Below are positions 25,633-35,774 of a stretch of DNA of 64,000 nucleotides, piece by piece. The DNA comes from Thalassococcus halodurans (lineage in GTDB: Bacteria; Pseudomonadota; Alphaproteobacteria; Rhodobacterales; Rhodobacteraceae). How positions within the stretch are numbered: the stretch's first letter is position 1; every line of letters starts with the position of its first letter. The notes beneath the pieces are model-generated. The model was not told the origin of the DNA, did no database searches, and saw only the letters and a program-made list of their open reading frames with translations. A program made the position numbers and the translations under genes. Location: assembly GCF_900108225.1 (NCBI RefSeq), contig NZ_FNUZ01000004.1, positions 62,001 through 126,000 on the forward strand, written 5' to 3'.

Positions 25633-27582
25633 TTACAGAAGATCGGGCGCTTTCGCGGCCTTGGCCAGCTCGTCCGTAATTTCCGTGAGCGATGTTACAG
25701 AGGTTTTGTTTTCGCCCAGACGGCGCACGGTGACGGTACGCTCTTCGACTTCGCGGTGACCGACGGCCAGAATGACCGGCACTTTGCCGACCGAATGTTC
25801 ACGGACCTTATAGTTGATCTTTTCGTTGCGAATGTCGGCCTCGGCGCGGATGCCTGCTTTGCGCAGGATATCGACGACCTCGGTCACGTAGTCATTCGCT
25901 TCGCCAGTGATCGAGGCCACGACGACCTGACGCGGGGCCAGCCAGAACGGCAGCTTGCCTGCGTGTTCTTCGATCAGGATGCCGATAAAGCGTTCGAACG
26001 ATCCCAGAACCGCACGGTGCAGCATAACGGGGCGGTGCTTCGACCCGTCCGCGCCAACATAGGTCGCGTCCAGACGTTCGGGCAGAACAAAGTCCACCTG
26101 AAGCGTACCGCACTGCCAGTCACGGCCGATGGCGTCGGTCAGAACGAATTCCAGCTTGGGGCCGTAGAAGGCACCTTCACCTGGGTTCAGCTCGAACTCG
26201 CAACCTGCGGCCTGCGTGGCGGCTTTGAGGGCGGATTCGGATTTATCCCAGACTTCGTCGGATCCGGCGCGTGTTTCGGGGCGGTCAGAAAACTTGACCT
26301 TGAAGCCTTCAAATCCGAGGTCTTTGTAGATGCCTGACAGGAAGTCGATAAACCGTTTGGTTTCATCTTCGATCTGATCTTCGCTGCAGAAGATGTGCGC
26401 GTCATCTTGGGTAAACCCGCGAACGCGCATGATGCCATGCAATGCGCCCGAAGGTTCGTACCGGTTGCACGACCCGAATTCGGCCATGCGCAGCGGAAGA
26501 TCGCGGTAGGATTTCAGGCCTTGGTTAAAGATCTGGACGTGGCAGGGGCAGTTCATCGGCTTAAGCGCATTGACCGCCTTTTCGCGGGCGTGTTCTTCGT
26601 CCACTTCGACGATGAACATGTTTTCCTGATACTTTTCCCAGTGACCCGAAGCTTCCCACAGTTTGCGGTCAACGACCTGCGGTGTGTTCACCTCGACATA
26701 GCCGCCCGCGCGCTGGGCGCGGCGCATGTAATCCTGAAGTGTGGTGTAGACGGTCCAGCCGTTCGGGTGCCAGAACACCTGACCGGGGGCCTCTTCCTGC
26801 ATGTGGAACAGGTCCATTTCGCGGCCCAGTTTACGGTGGTCGCGTTTGGCGGCCTCTTCCAGCATCAGAAGGTAGGCCTTCAGGTCGTTGCGGTTCTGGA
26901 AGGCGACGCCGTAGATACGCTGAAGCATCTCGCGGTTGCTGTCGCCCCGCCAGTATGCGCCGGCCACGGACATCAGTTTGAACGCATCACCGGGGACCTG
27001 ACCTGTGTGCTGCAGGTGCGGGCCGCGGCACAGATCCTGCCAGTCGCCATGCCAGTACATGCGGATCGGCTGACCATCATCAGGGATCGCGTTGACCAGT
27101 TCGACCTTATAGTTTTCGCCGGTCTTTTCGTAGTGCGCGATGGCATCGGCACGCGACCAGACCTCGGTCCGGACTTCGTCGCGGGCGTTGATGATGTCTT
27201 TCATCTTCTTTTCAATCGCGCCGAGGTCTTCGGGTGTGAAGGGCTCTTTGCGGTCAAAGTCATAGTACCAGCCGTTGTCGATAACGGGGCCGATGGTGAC
27301 TTTGACGTCGGGCCAGAGTTCCTGCACCGCGCGGGCCATGATGTGCGCCAGATCGTGGCGGATCAGTTCAAGCGCTTGGGGCGCGTCCTGCATGGTGTGG
27401 ATCGCGATGTCCGCGTCGGCGTCGATCGGCCACTGCAGATCCCAGTGCTGGCCGTTGATGGTGGCCGAGATCGCTTTTTTGGACAGGGATTTGGAAATGG
27501 AGGCCGCGACTTCGGCAGGGGTGATACCTGCGTCGAATTCACGTGCGTTGCCATCGGGGAAAGTCAGGGAAATCTGGGCCAT
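25633..27582 (-). CDS. thrS: Threonyl-tRNA synthetase
   Basis: A 649-residue class II synthetase charging tRNA-Thr. Domain order is normal: TGS domain (1-60, SLTFPDGN), editing domain (about 65-225, [10 protein letters not shown]), catalytic core (about 245-535, [10 protein letters not shown] with a zinc-binding Cys, and [15 protein letters not shown] as motif 2), and anticodon-binding domain (last 110 residues). ATG 27582 begins the TGS domain after GAGGAG; the in-frame extension to 27753 runs into the neighbouring promoter region. It is divergent from the Tag-like gene. Confidence 0.98.
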   Translation of the reverse strand: MAQISLTFPDGNAREFDAGITPAEVAASISKSLSKKAISATINGQHWDLQWPIDADADIAIHTMQDAPQALELIRHDLAHIMARAVQELWPDVKVTIGPVIDNGWYYDFDRKEPFTPEDLGAIEKKMKDIINARDEVRTEVWSRADAIAHYEKTGENYKVELVNAIPDDGQPIRMYWHGDWQDLCRGPHLQHTGQVPGDAFKLMSVAGAYWRGDSNREMLQRIYGVAFQNRNDLKAYLLMLEEAAKRDHRKLGREMDLFHMQEEAPGQVFWHPNGWTVYTTLQDYMRRAQRAGGYVEVNTPQVVDRKLWEASGHWEKYQENMFIVEVDEEHAREKAVNALKPMNCPCHVQIFNQGLKSYRDLPLRMAEFGSCNRYEPSGALHGIMRVRGFTQDDAHIFCSEDQIEDETKRFIDFLSGIYKDLGFEGFKVKFSDRPETRAGSDEVWDKSESALKAATQAAGCEFELNPGEGAFYGPKLEFVLTDAIGRDWQCGTLQVDFVLPERLDATYVGADGSKHRPVMLHRAVLGSFERFIGILIEEHAGKLPFWLAPRQVVVASITGEANDYVTEVVDILRKAGIRAEADIRNEKINYKVREHSVGKVPVILAVGHREVEERTVTVRRLGENKTSVTSLTEITDELAKAAKAPDLL

Positions 27583-27699
27583 CGGCCGTGCTCCTCGTCG
27601 GTTTGGCGCCCACAGAACGCCCGGTTGCGGGTGAATGTTTGAGGCACATGTGACGGGCCAAAGCCGATAGGTCAAGATAGGTTGTTGTGCGCGATATGT

Positions 27700-27714
27700 G
27701 TTCGCGTTATGTTC
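27700..27714 (+). promoter_or_regulatory. LexA (SOS) box before the Tag-like gene
   Basis: GTTCGCGTTATGTTC is an exact GTTC-N7-GTTC box. It ends 42 bases before the ATG of the Tag-like gene, nearly the same distance as the box before uvrD. Confidence 0.75.
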
Positions 27715-27756
27715 TTTTGGGTAATTTGATGCATTTTTCGACGTAGGGCACATTTC

Positions 27757-28425
27757 ATGAGACGGTTTGACGATATTCTGGCCATCGCGGCTGAACAGAA
27801 GGGCAGCTTTGGCGCGGTGCTAGAGGATATTCCGGTTCCCAAAACGCCCGAAGAACTGGCCGCTATTCCAGATGATCGCTGGCTGTCGACCATGGCTTTC
27901 GGGATTTTTCCAGCTGGGATGAGTTGGAAAGTAGTCGAACGCAAATGGCCCGATATTGAAGAGGCGTTTCACGGCTTTGACGTGGCGCGTGTCGCGGGCA
28001 TGTCAGAGGCTTGGTTTGATGAGTTGATCGCCGACACGCGTATCATTCGCAGCCCGCCCAAGGTTCGGGCGATCCGCGACAATGCGGTGATGATCCAGCA
28101 GGTTGCGGGGGAATACGGTAGTTTCGGCAAAATGATCGCCGACTGGCCGTCAGATGATTTCGCCGGATTGTTGCAGTGGATCAAGGCGAACGGAGCGCGT
28201 CTGGGTGGCGCGACAGGGGCCTATGTGATCCGCCGTATGGGTAAAGACGGTTTCGTGCCCACACAGGATGTGGTCAAGCGGCTGGTGGCGGAGGGCGTGA
28301 TCGATAAAGCGCCGTCATCGAAAAAGGCATGGGCGGCTGTGCAGGACGCGTTCAATGCTTGGGCGAAAGAGTCCGGTCGGTCCCTGACCGAGATCAGCCG
28401 CGTTCTGGCGCAAAGCGTCGATTAA
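27757..28425 (+). CDS. Tag-family (3-methyladenine DNA glycosylase I-like) protein, divergent
   Basis: A 222-residue protein of the Adenine_glyco (Tag) superfamily. [21 protein letters not shown] (split at about 51-71) and the following [11 protein letters not shown] match the Tag core around the base pocket (AGLSW...), and RAIRDNA plus GSFGKMI match the later helices. It contains no cysteine, so the zinc snap of Tag is absent, and the catalytic-pocket Glu before the AGxSW segment reads as Gly. It may therefore act on another damaged base or only bind DNA. The LexA box upstream supports a damage-response role. Confidence 0.75.
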   Translation: MRRFDDILAIAAEQKGSFGAVLEDIPVPKTPEELAAIPDDRWLSTMAFGIFPAGMSWKVVERKWPDIEEAFHGFDVARVAGMSEAWFDELIADTRIIRSPPKVRAIRDNAVMIQQVAGEYGSFGKMIADWPSDDFAGLLQWIKANGARLGGATGAYVIRRMGKDGFVPTQDVVKRLVAEGVIDKAPSSKKAWAAVQDAFNAWAKESGRSLTEISRVLAQSVD

Positions 28426-28485
28426 GCGGAACCATGCGCGCCCGTCCGGTGTTTGTCTGCGACAGCAGACGATGCGGGACGGGAT

Positions 28486-29736
28486 ATGAGCGATACGACG
28501 ACCGAAAAACTATACGACACGGTGACCAGCGGCACATCCGAGCCAGACGCGACTGAGGCGCGGAATGGTTTGCGGCATATGGTGTCGCTAAGCATGACCA
28601 AAGTCGCCGATGGTGTGCTTAGCCCCAAGCTGGTGCTTGCGTGGATATTGAACAGCCTCGGGTCGCCATCTGCTCTGGTCGGCCTGCTGGTTCCGATCCG
28701 TGAGGCGGGTGCGCTGCTGCCGCAGATTTTGATGGCGGGCCGCTTGGCGCGGATGAAGTATCGCAAATGGTTCTGGATTGGCGGATCGTTGGGGCAGGGC
28801 CTGTCGGCTGCGGGCATCGCGGCCTCGGCCCTGTTGTTGGAAGGCACCGCTGCCGGTTTGGCGGTCTGTGGATTTCTGGCGGTTCTGGCGCTGTCGCGGG
28901 CGGCCTGTTCGGTCAGCTACAAGGATATTCTGGGTAAAACCGTTGCTGAAAGTCGCCGAGGAACAGTGACAGGTGTTGCTGGCACGGTGGCTTCGGGGGC
29001 CGTTGTTATCTTTGCGCTGTTGCTGTTGGTCGGCGCGTTGCAGGACGTGACCATTCTCGCGTCGGCGCTGCTGGTGGCCTCGGTCCTTTGGATCATTGCC
29101 GCGCTGTTATTTTCGCGAATGGAGGAAGAGGCGTCAGAGCCGAGTGATGCGCCCTCAATTGACCTGTCGCCATTGCGGGATGACGCGCAGTTCCGACGTT
29201 TTATCATGGTGCGTGGTGCATTGACGGCGACGGCGCTGGCCCCGCCGTATTTGGTGCTTCTGGGCGGCGACGAGTTCGCACTGGGCGCGTTGGGTGGTTT
29301 GCTGTTGGCGTCGTCGGCCGCGTCTTTCGTCAGTTCGTACATTTGGGGTCGTCTGGCCGATGTGTCGTCACGCAAGGTGTTGATGCTGGCGGGTGTGGCG
29401 GGGGCTGCTGCGATGCTGGCGGCTGTCGCGGCGTCCTGGGCAGGTGTCACCAGAATTGTTTGGGTTCTGCCCTTGATCCTGTTCGGACTGCAGATCGCCT
29501 ACAACGGCGTGCGTCAGGGACGGTCCACCTATCTGGTGGATATGGCACCCGAAGACAGCCGGTCGTCGTATGCGGCTGTGGCGAACACGCTGATCGGCAC
29601 CTTGTTGTTGGTGGCCGGTGCGTTTGGCGGTGCGCTGTCGTTCCTATCTGCGGAAGCGGCTTTGATCGGGTTTGCTGGCCTGTCGGTTCTGGGCTCGCTT
29701 CTGGCGGTTGGGCTGGAAGAGGTCGAAGACGCGTAA
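28486..29736 (+). CDS. MFS-type transporter
   Basis: A 416-residue inner-membrane protein with about 12 hydrophobic segments and an acidic, non-membrane N-terminus of 35 residues. A short basic loop ARMKYRKW after the second helix, and a second-half counterpart GRLADVSSRKVLMLAGV, match the loop 2-3 and loop 8-9 signature of the major facilitator superfamily. Substrate unknown. ATG 28486 is preferred over GTG/ATG alternatives upstream because of GGGACGGG before it. A 59-base gap separates it from the next hydrolase. Confidence 0.8.
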   Translation: MSDTTTEKLYDTVTSGTSEPDATEARNGLRHMVSLSMTKVADGVLSPKLVLAWILNSLGSPSALVGLLVPIREAGALLPQILMAGRLARMKYRKWFWIGGSLGQGLSAAGIAASALLLEGTAAGLAVCGFLAVLALSRAACSVSYKDILGKTVAESRRGTVTGVAGTVASGAVVIFALLLLVGALQDVTILASALLVASVLWIIAALLFSRMEEEASEPSDAPSIDLSPLRDDAQFRRFIMVRGALTATALAPPYLVLLGGDEFALGALGGLLLASSAASFVSSYIWGRLADVSSRKVLMLAGVAGAAAMLAAVAASWAGVTRIVWVLPLILFGLQIAYNGVRQGRSTYLVDMAPEDSRSSYAAVANTLIGTLLLVAGAFGGALSFLSAEAALIGFAGLSVLGSLLAVGLEEVEDA

Positions 29737-29795
29737 CGCCGCTCTGGTAATCTGCCGCTCGGGCCGTCATTCTGCGCCCAAGTGAAGGAGGCGTT

Positions 29796-30536
29796 ATGAG
29801 CGACGTTGCATATCTGGATGGCCCGAAGGGTCGCAAACTGGCCTATGTGAAAACCGAAGGTAAGGGGCCTTGTGTTGTGTTCCTGTCCGGTTTCATGTCG
29901 GACATGGAAGGCACAAAGGCCGTGCATCTGGAGGCATGGGCCAAGGCCCAAGGGCGCGCGTTCTTGCGGTTTGATTATTCCGGTCACGGTGTTTCGGGCG
30001 AACAGTTTGTCGATGGTTGCATCGGCGATTGGGCGGAAGACGCCTGCGCTGTGATCACCGCGGCGGTTGAAGGGCCGGTTGTATTGGTTGGCTCTTCTAT
30101 GGGGGGCTGGATTTCCTGTCTGGTGACCAAGGCAATGCCCGATCGCATCGCGGGGTTCGTTGGTATCGCCGCCGCACCTGATTTCACCGAGGACGGTTTC
30201 TGGGCGTCGTTCAATGATGCGACACGCGACAAACTGATGACGGAAGGGCAGGTCAGCCTGCCGTCGGATTACGTGGACAGCTACATCATCACCAAGCGTT
30301 TGATCGAGGATGGGCGCGACCAGCTGGTTCTGCGTGATCCTCTGCCGATGTCTTGGCCTGTGCGTCTTTTGCAGGGAACTGAAGATGCCAGCGTCAGCCG
30401 CGAAACGGCGTTGCGTCTGTTGGATCATATCGACGGAGCGGATGTGCGTCTGACCTTGGTAAAAGGGGCCGATCACCGGTTTTCCGAGCCCGAGTGCCTG
30501 AGCATGATCGAAGAGGCGGTGCTGGATATTGTCTGA
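29796..30536 (+). CDS. Alpha/beta hydrolase
   Basis: A 246-residue soluble serine hydrolase. Nucleophile elbow GSSMGG (99-104, Ser101), oxyanion region VVFLSGFMSDMEG, and a C-terminal GADHRF likely holding the catalytic His. It resembles small carboxylesterase/acyl-hydrolase proteins (ABHD10-like), but no substrate is shown. AAGGAGG lies four to five bases before ATG. The next gene overlaps its end by eight bases, so the two hydrolases are coupled. Confidence 0.8.
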   Translation: MSDVAYLDGPKGRKLAYVKTEGKGPCVVFLSGFMSDMEGTKAVHLEAWAKAQGRAFLRFDYSGHGVSGEQFVDGCIGDWAEDACAVITAAVEGPVVLVGSSMGGWISCLVTKAMPDRIAGFVGIAAAPDFTEDGFWASFNDATRDKLMTEGQVSLPSDYVDSYIITKRLIEDGRDQLVLRDPLPMSWPVRLLQGTEDASVSRETALRLLDHIDGADVRLTLVKGADHRFSEPECLSMIEEAVLDIV

Positions 30537-31419
30537 CAGATTTGATCCAGCCGCGCTGGCAGACGGCGTTGATGCCTATCTGGCGACCTCGGAGGCGCAG
30601 GTCGCAGGGCTGGACGCCCGCGTGGCCAAGCGCGTGGTTTGGTCGGGCGCGCCCGAGGATCAAACGGATTGGGCGGTTGTCTATCTGCACGGCTTTTCTG
30701 CCACGTCCGAGGAAATCCGCCCAGTACCGGATAAAGTGGCCGAGGCGCTTGGCGCCAACCTGTATTTCGCGCGGTTCACGGGTCATGGTCTGGATGGCGA
30801 AGCGTTGGGGCAGGCGAGCCTTGATCGCTGGCTGCAGGACATGGATGAAGCGCTGGCCATCGGGCGCGCGATAGGTCGCCGCGTTTTGCTGATCGGCACG
30901 TCGACTGGTGCGACATTGGCGACTTTGGCCGCGATGCGTGGGCTGCCCATGGACGGGGTGGCGGGCTTTGCCTTTGTATCCCCGAACTTTGGACTGCGTC
31001 CCAAGATCACCAAGCTGCTGGATTGGCCCAAGGTCGATGTCTGGGGGCCTTATGTGGCAGGCAAGGAGCGCGGGTTCCAGCCGCAGAACGCGGACCATGC
31101 CGCATTCTGGACGACGCAATACCCGTTCAAGGCGGTGCTTCCTATGGCCGAAGCGGTGCGTGGTGTCTGGGCGGGGGATTTGGGCGCGCTGATGCTGCCT
31201 GCGCTGATGGTGTATTCGCCGGACGACAGGATCGTGTCGCCTGCCAAGACCGAAAAGCTGGCTGAAAAATGGGGCGGCGTGGTCGAGTTGTGCCCCATTG
31301 CGCAACAGGACGGGATGGAGCCGGACGCCCATGTGATTGCAGGCGATATCCTGTCGCCGGGGATCACCGGTATGGCGGCGGAAAAGATCGTTGCTTGGGT
31401 GCGTGCGTTGCCTGCATGA
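30529..31419 (+). CDS. Alpha/beta hydrolase (lysophospholipase/monoacylglycerol-lipase-like)
   Basis: A 296-residue hydrolase with TTG start at 30529, inside the end of the previous gene. VVYLHGFSATSEEIRPV (50-66) is the oxyanion region, GTSTG (123-127, Ser125) the nucleophile elbow, YSPDDRIV the acid region and PDAHVIAG the His region. The pattern fits the Hydrolase_4 (lysophospholipase-like) group. It is not a close copy of its neighbour, so recent duplication is unlikely. Substrate unknown. Confidence 0.78.
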   Translation: MSDRFDPAALADGVDAYLATSEAQVAGLDARVAKRVVWSGAPEDQTDWAVVYLHGFSATSEEIRPVPDKVAEALGANLYFARFTGHGLDGEALGQASLDRWLQDMDEALAIGRAIGRRVLLIGTSTGATLATLAAMRGLPMDGVAGFAFVSPNFGLRPKITKLLDWPKVDVWGPYVAGKERGFQPQNADHAAFWTTQYPFKAVLPMAEAVRGVWAGDLGALMLPALMVYSPDDRIVSPAKTEKLAEKWGGVVELCPIAQQDGMEPDAHVIAGDILSPGITGMAAEKIVAWVRALPA

Positions 31420-31433
31420 ACCGGCGATCTTGG

Positions 31434-31448
31434 TTAAGCGGGAATTAA
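31434..31448 (+). promoter_or_regulatory. CtrA-type box before the NTF2-like gene
   Basis: TTAAGCGGGAATTAA is an exact full CtrA site, TTAA-N7-TTAA, 63 bases before the GTG start. In Rhodobacterales CtrA controls motility, GTA and other accessory functions. It is the only full site I found in the intergenic stretches. Confidence 0.55.
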
Positions 31449-31511
31449 GCTTTTGCAGGCAAACTGACGTGGTTTTCGGGGGAACATGCCCCACCGCGAC
31501 AGGAGGTCGAT

Positions 31512-32507
31512 GTGAAAGATCTGGTCACAGAACAAAGCGGCGACGTGCAAATGCGCGCCCTGATCGACGGTTTGTGGCGGTCGGCCAACTTTGGGGCGGT
31601 CTTTGAAAAGGCAGTGCACCGTGACGTCGTCCTGCATGGGGGCGAGGCAGAGTATAAAGGACGGCTGGCGGTTGCGACCTCGGCGCTGGGGCCGATGGTG
31701 GCCTGTCCGGACCGCCATGTGATTTGCGAAGACATGGTTTCCCACAAATTGGCAGATGCGCGGGATATCGGCGCGGCACGGCTACGGGTGTCGGGGCGAC
31801 ACGCGGGCGGGGGCGTGTGGGGCGCCCCCACAGGGCGGGACATCAGTTATTCCGTGATGGTGGAAACGACCGTCTCGGACGACAGGATCACTGACATCTG
31901 GCGCGTCAGGGATACAGGCGCTGTTTTGTCAGCCTTGGATATCGTGCCCGAGAAATGGGCCGATGACATGCTTGGCGCAACATTGCCCGATGATGTGGTG
32001 TTCACGGATGCGGCGGTGACCGACCATGGGGCCGAGGCCGGGAACAACAGCGATTGGGCGCATGTCTGGTCGGATTTGCTAGAGCGCGCGATGGAGGGCG
32101 GGTTCCAGCTGTTTGATCAGCAATACGATCCGGGCGCGGCGCTTCACTATGCGGGCGGCGTGACGGCACATGGCCCGAAATCAGCACAGGCGTTCTGGCT
32201 GAACCTGCGGTCATGCTTTCCTTCGGCCGAGTTCCGTATCCTGCGCAAACTGGGGGGCGACGCGCCGCTGGCAGCGCCGCGTGCGGCATTGCGCTGGGAA
32301 ATGCGCGGGCGGCATGACGGTTGGGGATCGTTCGGGGCGCCAACGGGAAAAGAGGTCGTCATTTTGGGCTTGTCGCAGGCCGAATTCGGACCGGATGGCG
32401 TGCGGCGGGAATGGTCGATCTTTGACGTCGGATCGGTCTGGATGCAAATCCGGAAGGGTGGCATTTCCTCTCGTTTGGCTGGGACAGCCGGTGCCTTAAA
32501 AACCTAA
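31512..32507 (+). CDS. Tandem-duplicated NTF2/SnoaL-like protein
   Basis: A 331-residue protein built from two related NTF2-like (SnoaL) halves. The motif GRHAGGGVWGAPTGR at 95-109 recurs as GRHDGWGSFGAPTGK at 266-280, each near the end of its half. NTF2-like folds are small alpha+beta barrels used as hydrolases, cyclases or binding proteins; no catalytic role is claimed. GTG start 31512 follows AGGAGG at five bases; the ATG two bases before leads straight into a stop. The CtrA-type box lies upstream. No signal peptide. Confidence 0.72.
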   Translation: MKDLVTEQSGDVQMRALIDGLWRSANFGAVFEKAVHRDVVLHGGEAEYKGRLAVATSALGPMVACPDRHVICEDMVSHKLADARDIGAARLRVSGRHAGGGVWGAPTGRDISYSVMVETTVSDDRITDIWRVRDTGAVLSALDIVPEKWADDMLGATLPDDVVFTDAAVTDHGAEAGNNSDWAHVWSDLLERAMEGGFQLFDQQYDPGAALHYAGGVTAHGPKSAQAFWLNLRSCFPSAEFRILRKLGGDAPLAAPRAALRWEMRGRHDGWGSFGAPTGKEVVILGLSQAEFGPDGVRREWSIFDVGSVWMQIRKGGISSRLAGTAGALKT

Positions 32508-32589
32508 GGGCTGATTGCGGCGAAATGCCGATAGACAGGGGCAATGAAGTGCGATTTGAACGCGGGTAGATTTTAAGCCCTTTGTTCAG

Positions 32590-33339
32590 GTGTGTTCATT
32601 GACAAGAGTATTCTTTTGCCACGGTGTCCCCGGTGGCGACGCCGAACGGCAGTTGTTGGCCAGTGCCAATCCCGATGTCGAGATCGTTGATCTTAACATA
32701 TTTGAGCACCTGCCCGAGGATGTCGAGCGGGCTTTGTCTGTCGCGGTTCCTGCGTCCGAAACGGCACAAGGCGATATTCATCTGGTGGGATTTTCTATTG
32801 GCGCGATGGCTGCGCTTCAAATTGCAGCGCGCTGTCCTGACAAGGTCTCAAAGGTGACACTCATCTCTCCGGCGGCACCGCTGCAGTTGGGGGATTTCCT
32901 GCCTGATATGGCGGGTAAGGTGGTTTTTGAACTGGCCGCCCATAAACCAAAAGTGCTGGCGCTTTTGACAGGTGTCCACGCCGCGATCGTGCGTGCGGCA
33001 CCTGCGCTGCTGATCAAGGCGTTGTTTGCCAAAAGCACGGCGGCAGAACTGGACCTGTTGAAAGACGCGGATTTCCAAAGCGCGATGAAGCGGGTGCTTA
33101 TACGGGCTTTCGGGGAATACAGGTCGGCCTATCTCGCGTATCTGAAGGCCTATGTTCTGGATTGGCGATCTGTGCTGCCCCAAATCCGCTGTCCGGTTGA
33201 TATCTGGCACGGCACGGCGGACACATGGTCACCGATCGCGATGGCCTATGCTCTACGTGAAAATATCTCGACTGAATGCACCGTGCGTGAAGTTCCCGAC
33301 AGCGGACATTATTCTACGCTGTTGCAGGTGCGGCTATAA
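32590..33339 (+). CDS. Alpha/beta hydrolase
   Basis: A 249-residue soluble hydrolase with nucleophile elbow GFSIG (67-71, Ser69), acid region HGTADTW and His region DSGHY near the end. Start uncertain: GTG 32590 is given; TTG 32599 (MTRVFFCHG) is an alternative nearer to the homologous start. It is the third alpha/beta hydrolase in 3.6 kb and differs clearly from the other two. Substrate unknown. Confidence 0.7.
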   Translation: MCSLTRVFFCHGVPGGDAERQLLASANPDVEIVDLNIFEHLPEDVERALSVAVPASETAQGDIHLVGFSIGAMAALQIAARCPDKVSKVTLISPAAPLQLGDFLPDMAGKVVFELAAHKPKVLALLTGVHAAIVRAAPALLIKALFAKSTAAELDLLKDADFQSAMKRVLIRAFGEYRSAYLAYLKAYVLDWRSVLPQIRCPVDIWHGTADTWSPIAMAYALRENISTECTVREVPDSGHYSTLLQVRL

Positions 33340-33452
33340 GCGGGCGGTCTGCGTGGCCTTTCATTTCCGCTAGCTTCGCAAGCAAAATAACGCTAAACTT
33401 GGCGTCAGACCCGGACAAACGGGCGATATGAGGCAGTCGAAGGCGGTTTTCC

Positions 33453-34619
33453 ATGACGGAAATGGTTTACGGCACGGTTCCCGTGCGCGACGTAGAACCG
33501 ATTCTGCCCAAGTGGTGGCGGACGGTAGATACGTGGACGTTGACATGCATCCTGATCCTGTTCGGGATCGGCATGTTGTTGGGGCTTGCGGCCTCTCCGC
33601 CCTTGGCAGAACGCAACGGGTTTGACCCGTTCCACTATGTTCAAAGACAGGCGATCTTTGGCGGCGCGGCGCTGGTGGCGCTGTTCCTGACGTCGATGAT
33701 GTCGCCCACATTGGTGCGGCGCTTGGCGGTAATCGGCTTTGCCGGCGCATTCGTGGCGCTGATGTTCCTACCCGTTCTGGGCACGGATTTCGGCAAAGGC
33801 GCGGTGCGGTGGTATTCGCTGGGCTTTGCTTCGGTCCAGCCGTCGGAATTCCTGAAGCCAACCTTTGTGATCGTTGCCGCATGGATGATGGCCGCGAGCC
33901 AAGAGATTGGCGGTCCTCCGGGCAAGCTGTGGTCGTTCATGCTGACCATGCTGATCGTGGGCTTTCTGGTGATGCAGCCGGACTTTGGCCAAGCCTGTCT
34001 GGTGCTGTTCGGCTGGGGTGTGATGTATTTCGTGGCCGGCGCGCCGATGATCCTGCTGATTGCGATGGCGGGTCTGGTTGTGATCGGCGGGACGGTTGCC
34101 TATCAGAATTCAGAACACTTCGCGCGCCGGATTGACGGGTTTCTGAACCCTGACATCGATCCGACGACGCAGCTGGGCTATGCCACCAACGCCATCCAAG
34201 AGGGCGGTTTTTTCGGCGTAGGCGTGGGTGAAGGCCAGGTGAAATGGTCGCTGCCCGACGCGCACACGGACTTTATTATTGCGGTTGCCGCCGAGGAATA
34301 CGGCCTTGTGCTGGTGCTGGTGATCATCGCGCTTTATGCGACGATTGTGGTGCGCAGCCTGATCCGCCTGATGCGGGAACGTGATCCGTTCATTCGTCTG
34401 GCGGGCACAGGTCTGGCCTGCATGTTCGGCGTTCAGGCCATGATCAACATGGGTGTCGCGGTGCGGTTGCTGCCCGCGAAAGGCATGACTTTGCCGTTTG
34501 TCAGCTATGGCGGGTCGTCGCTTATTGCAGGTGGGATCGCAGTGGGTATGTTGCTGGCGTTCACGCGGACCCGTCCGCAAGGCGAAATCGGAGATATCCT
34601 GCGCGGCAGGATGCGTTAA
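33453..34619 (+). CDS. ftsW: Peptidoglycan glycosyltransferase / division protein FtsW
   Basis: A 388-residue SEDS protein with about ten membrane helices. The family signatures are seen: GKGAVRWYSLGFASVQPSEFLK (split at about 110-131), the large loop after VAYQNSEHFARRIDGFLNP, and KGMTLPFVSYGGSS near the C-terminus. It polymerises lipid II at the septum with its partner class B PBP (not in window). It opens the division cluster, 46 bases before murG. Confidence 0.95.
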   Translation: MTEMVYGTVPVRDVEPILPKWWRTVDTWTLTCILILFGIGMLLGLAASPPLAERNGFDPFHYVQRQAIFGGAALVALFLTSMMSPTLVRRLAVIGFAGAFVALMFLPVLGTDFGKGAVRWYSLGFASVQPSEFLKPTFVIVAAWMMAASQEIGGPPGKLWSFMLTMLIVGFLVMQPDFGQACLVLFGWGVMYFVAGAPMILLIAMAGLVVIGGTVAYQNSEHFARRIDGFLNPDIDPTTQLGYATNAIQEGGFFGVGVGEGQVKWSLPDAHTDFIIAVAAEEYGLVLVLVIIALYATIVVRSLIRLMRERDPFIRLAGTGLACMFGVQAMINMGVAVRLLPAKGMTLPFVSYGGSSLIAGGIAVGMLLAFTRTRPQGEIGDILRGRMR

Positions 34620-34664
34620 GACAGGCTGCTCTGCGCCTGTTTGGCGCTGGGCAGAGGGCAAGCG

Positions 34665-35774
34665 ATGGCACAGCCGGACCGTAAAAAACTACTGGTGATT
34701 GCCGCTGGCGGCACGGGCGGGCACATGTTTCCCGCGCAGGCTTTGGCCGAGATCATGCTGCGCCGTGGTTGGCGGGTGAAGCTGTCGACCGACGCGCGTG
34801 GTGCGCGCTACACTGGGGGCTTCCCCCATTCCGTCGAAATCGAACAGGTCAACAGCGCGACATTCGCGCGGGGCGGTTTGTTGGCCAAGGCGCTGGTGCC
34901 GTTCCGTGTTGCGTCAGGCATCGTGTCGATGGCGGTGCGGATGCTGCGGGATAAGCCGGATGTTGTCGCGGGCTTTGGCGGTTATCCGTCCATTCCGGCG
35001 CTGGGTGCGGCGACGTTGTTGCGCCTGCCGCGGATGATCCACGAACAAAACGGTGTGCTTGGCCGAGTGAATAAGCTGTTTTCCAAGCGCGTTGATGCAG
35101 TGGCCTGCGGGACGTGGCCCACGACCTTGCCTGAGGGTGTCGAGGGCGTGCATGTAGGCAACCCCGTGCGTGGTGCGGTGCTGGAACGCCATGGCGCGGG
35201 TTATATCGTGCCGGGTGAATACCCGATGTCGATCCTTGTGATCGGCGGATCGCAGGGTGCGCGTATTCTGTCGGACGTGGTTCCGCCTGCGATTGCGGCC
35301 TTGCCGATGGCGGCGTTGAAGCATCTACGTATCGCCCATCAGGCGCGGGACGAAGATGGGGAACGTGTCGCGACCTTCTATGCTGAAAACGGCATTGATG
35401 CCGATGTGCAGCCGTTCTTTCACGACATTCCGACCCGTATGAGCGAGGCGCAACTGGTTGTGTCGCGGTCCGGTGCGTCGAGTGTCGCCGATATTTCTGT
35501 GATCGGCCGCCCGTCGATCCTGATCCCCTTTGCCGCGGCAACGGGTGATCACCAGACTGCCAATGCCAAGGGGTTGGTGGATGCGGGTGCGGCGATCAAG
35601 ATCCCTGAATCCAAACTGACCGTCGAGGCCATGACCGAGGCGCTGCTGGCTGTGCTGGACCATCCCGATGGGGCCATGCAGATGTCGCTGGCGGCCCTGT
35701 CGCAGGCCAAACCTGACGCCGCTGAAACGCTGGCGAATATGGTCGAAGAGCTTTCTGAAAAGGACAAATCGTAA
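34665..35774 (+). CDS. murG: MurG: UDP-GlcNAc:lipid I GlcNAc transferase
   Basis: A 369-residue glycosyltransferase that turns lipid I into lipid II. The N-terminal G-loop is [17 protein letters not shown], the second lobe has [14 protein letters not shown], and the donor-binding stretch includes [13 protein letters not shown] and [17 protein letters not shown] 34665 follows AGAGGG; the earlier in-frame TTG start lacks this. Its TAA shares the last A with the ATG of murC (TAATG). Confidence 0.97.
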   Translation: MAQPDRKKLLVIAAGGTGGHMFPAQALAEIMLRRGWRVKLSTDARGARYTGGFPHSVEIEQVNSATFARGGLLAKALVPFRVASGIVSMAVRMLRDKPDVVAGFGGYPSIPALGAATLLRLPRMIHEQNGVLGRVNKLFSKRVDAVACGTWPTTLPEGVEGVHVGNPVRGAVLERHGAGYIVPGEYPMSILVIGGSQGARILSDVVPPAIAALPMAALKHLRIAHQARDEDGERVATFYAENGIDADVQPFFHDIPTRMSEAQLVVSRSGASSVADISVIGRPSILIPFAAATGDHQTANAKGLVDAGAAIKIPESKLTVEAMTEALLAVLDHPDGAMQMSLAALSQAKPDAAETLANMVEELSEKDKS

